This document shows positions 5,565 through 6,164 of a stretch of DNA of 6,164 bases, piece by piece. A model generated the notes under the pieces. That model was not told the origin of the DNA. It did no database searches and was given only the letters and a program-made list of their open reading frames with translations. Positions within the stretch are counted from its first letter, which is position 1; each line of letters opens with the position of its first letter. This stretch comes from JANWHF01 sp036276235 (GTDB taxonomy: Bacteria; Planctomycetota; Phycisphaerae; Tepidisphaerales; Tepidisphaeraceae): contig DATBDZ010000177.1 of assembly GCA_036276235.1 (NCBI GenBank), forward strand, positions 1 to 6,164, in the 5' to 3' direction. A program made the position numbers and the translations under genes.

Positions 5565-5585
5565 TGACAAGATCACAATCGATGC

Positions 5586-6164
5586 TCAGCGCGGTGCCGA
5601 CAACGCTTCTTCCAATCGATCGCAAAACCCCGCGCAGAGGATTGACTGACTCAAGTCTCTTTCAAGCAAGATCCGCGCTTCATTCCCTTTGTTCCTCAAG
5701 ACAGCGGCATCCGCGCCACGAAATCCACGGATCGCCGCGACCGCGCCGTCTACATCACCGTGCGGCACAGTGACGCCAAAGTCGTGACGATCCAGCAGGT
5801 CGGTGATGTGAGATGGCCGCGGGCCGAAGTAGAGGATCGGGCGGCCAACCGCCATCGCGCCGTAGATCTTGCACGGATGAATGATGCCCACCATGTCCTG
5901 GCCGAGGGAGACGACATGCACATCGGCAGCGCCCAGCGAATAGCGAAGCTCCGCCAGCGGCTGATAGGGGAGCGACATCGCGTTCGTGAGATTGTGCTCG
6001 CGAATGTACGTTTCGACCTCCTTCTTGCCGGAGCCGCCGCCGACGAAGAGGAAGCGGATCGTCGCATCGTCCTTCAATCGAACCGCCGCATCCAGCAGCG
6101 TCCGCAAGGGATTGGAGGGGCTGTGATTTCCGCTGTACATAATGACGAATCGGTCGTTCAATCC
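5586..6164 (-). CDS. glycosyltransferase family 4 (GT-B fold), C-terminal domain, partial
   Basis: The frame is open to the right edge, so the N-terminal acceptor domain is missing; the ATG at 6161 is probably internal. About 192 residues of the donor-nucleotide-binding half are seen (numbered from that ATG). MYSGNHSP (8-15) starts the second Rossmann domain with its conserved glycine. FLFVGGGSGKKEVE (37-50) and LPYQP (64-68) follow in the usual order. SLGAADVHVVSL (75-86) is the strand before the sugar-nucleotide site. GIIHPCKIYGAMAVGRPILYFGP (92-114) takes the place of the E-x7-E region and matches the P-S/C-K-x-Y-G-A-x-A-x-G-R-P pattern of WbuB-like GT4 enzymes, in which the first glutamate is absent. 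GVTVPHGDVDGAVAAI (129-144) is the closing loop and helix. These enzymes add sugars to surface polysaccharide or lipid-linked intermediates at the cytoplasmic face. It ends TGA and converges with the GNAT gene. Confidence 0.92.
   Translation of the reverse strand, partial: GLNDRFVIMYSGNHSPSNPLRTLLDAAVRLKDDATIRFLFVGGGSGKKEVETYIREHNLTNAMSLPYQPLAELRYSLGAADVHVVSLGQDMVGIIHPCKIYGAMAVGRPILYFGPRPSHITDLLDRHDFGVTVPHGDVDGAVAAIRGFRGADAAVLRNKGNEARILLERDLSQSILCAGFCDRLEEALSAPR

Overview
The window reads as a chromosomal segment of a planctomycete-like bacterium (phylum Planctomycetota, probably an environmental lineage). This rests on three things: a GspG-like pseudopilin of the type common in that phylum, a small membrane protein beginning with an LDYATP motif next to a TonB-like protein, and compound palindromic intergenic repeats whose accidental translations (ADILVC, RQECL, VGWVYSPT and similar) I recall from planctomycete genomes. 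The assignment comes from memory and gene style, without a database search. The sequence is GC-rich.

Layout. Bases 2-1186 (+) hold the 3' part of nuoN, the last membrane subunit of respiratory complex I, cut by the left edge. Converging on it is a minus-strand pair: a TonB-like envelope protein (1627-2673) and a 102-residue membrane protein (1322-1630) joined by an ATGA stop/start overlap, with an extended -10 promoter at 2707-2715. Upstream of that pair lies a 169-bp composite palindromic element (2793-2961). It begins 4 nt past the stop codon of a LOG-family nucleotide phosphoribohydrolase (2965-3525, -). Next is a single-gene pseudopilin unit (3706-4200, -) with a strong Shine-Dalgarno and a textbook intrinsic terminator (3636-3672). 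A 361-bp gene-free divergent region (4201-4561) separates it from a GNAT acetyltransferase (4562-5338, +). The GNAT gene converges on a glycosyltransferase family 4 gene (5586-6164, -), cut by the right edge. The gap between those two is filled by two or three unrelated palindromic repeats.

How the genes relate. Apart from the TonB-like/small membrane protein pair, these are independent housekeeping or accessory genes, and I see no multi-gene pathway or defence system. The most notable content is the repeat DNA. The 2793-2961 element folds as a closed outer stem holding two side hairpins. All its hairpin tips share the core CA-TTCT-TG while the stems differ with base pairing preserved, which suggests that the palindromic structure itself is what is maintained.
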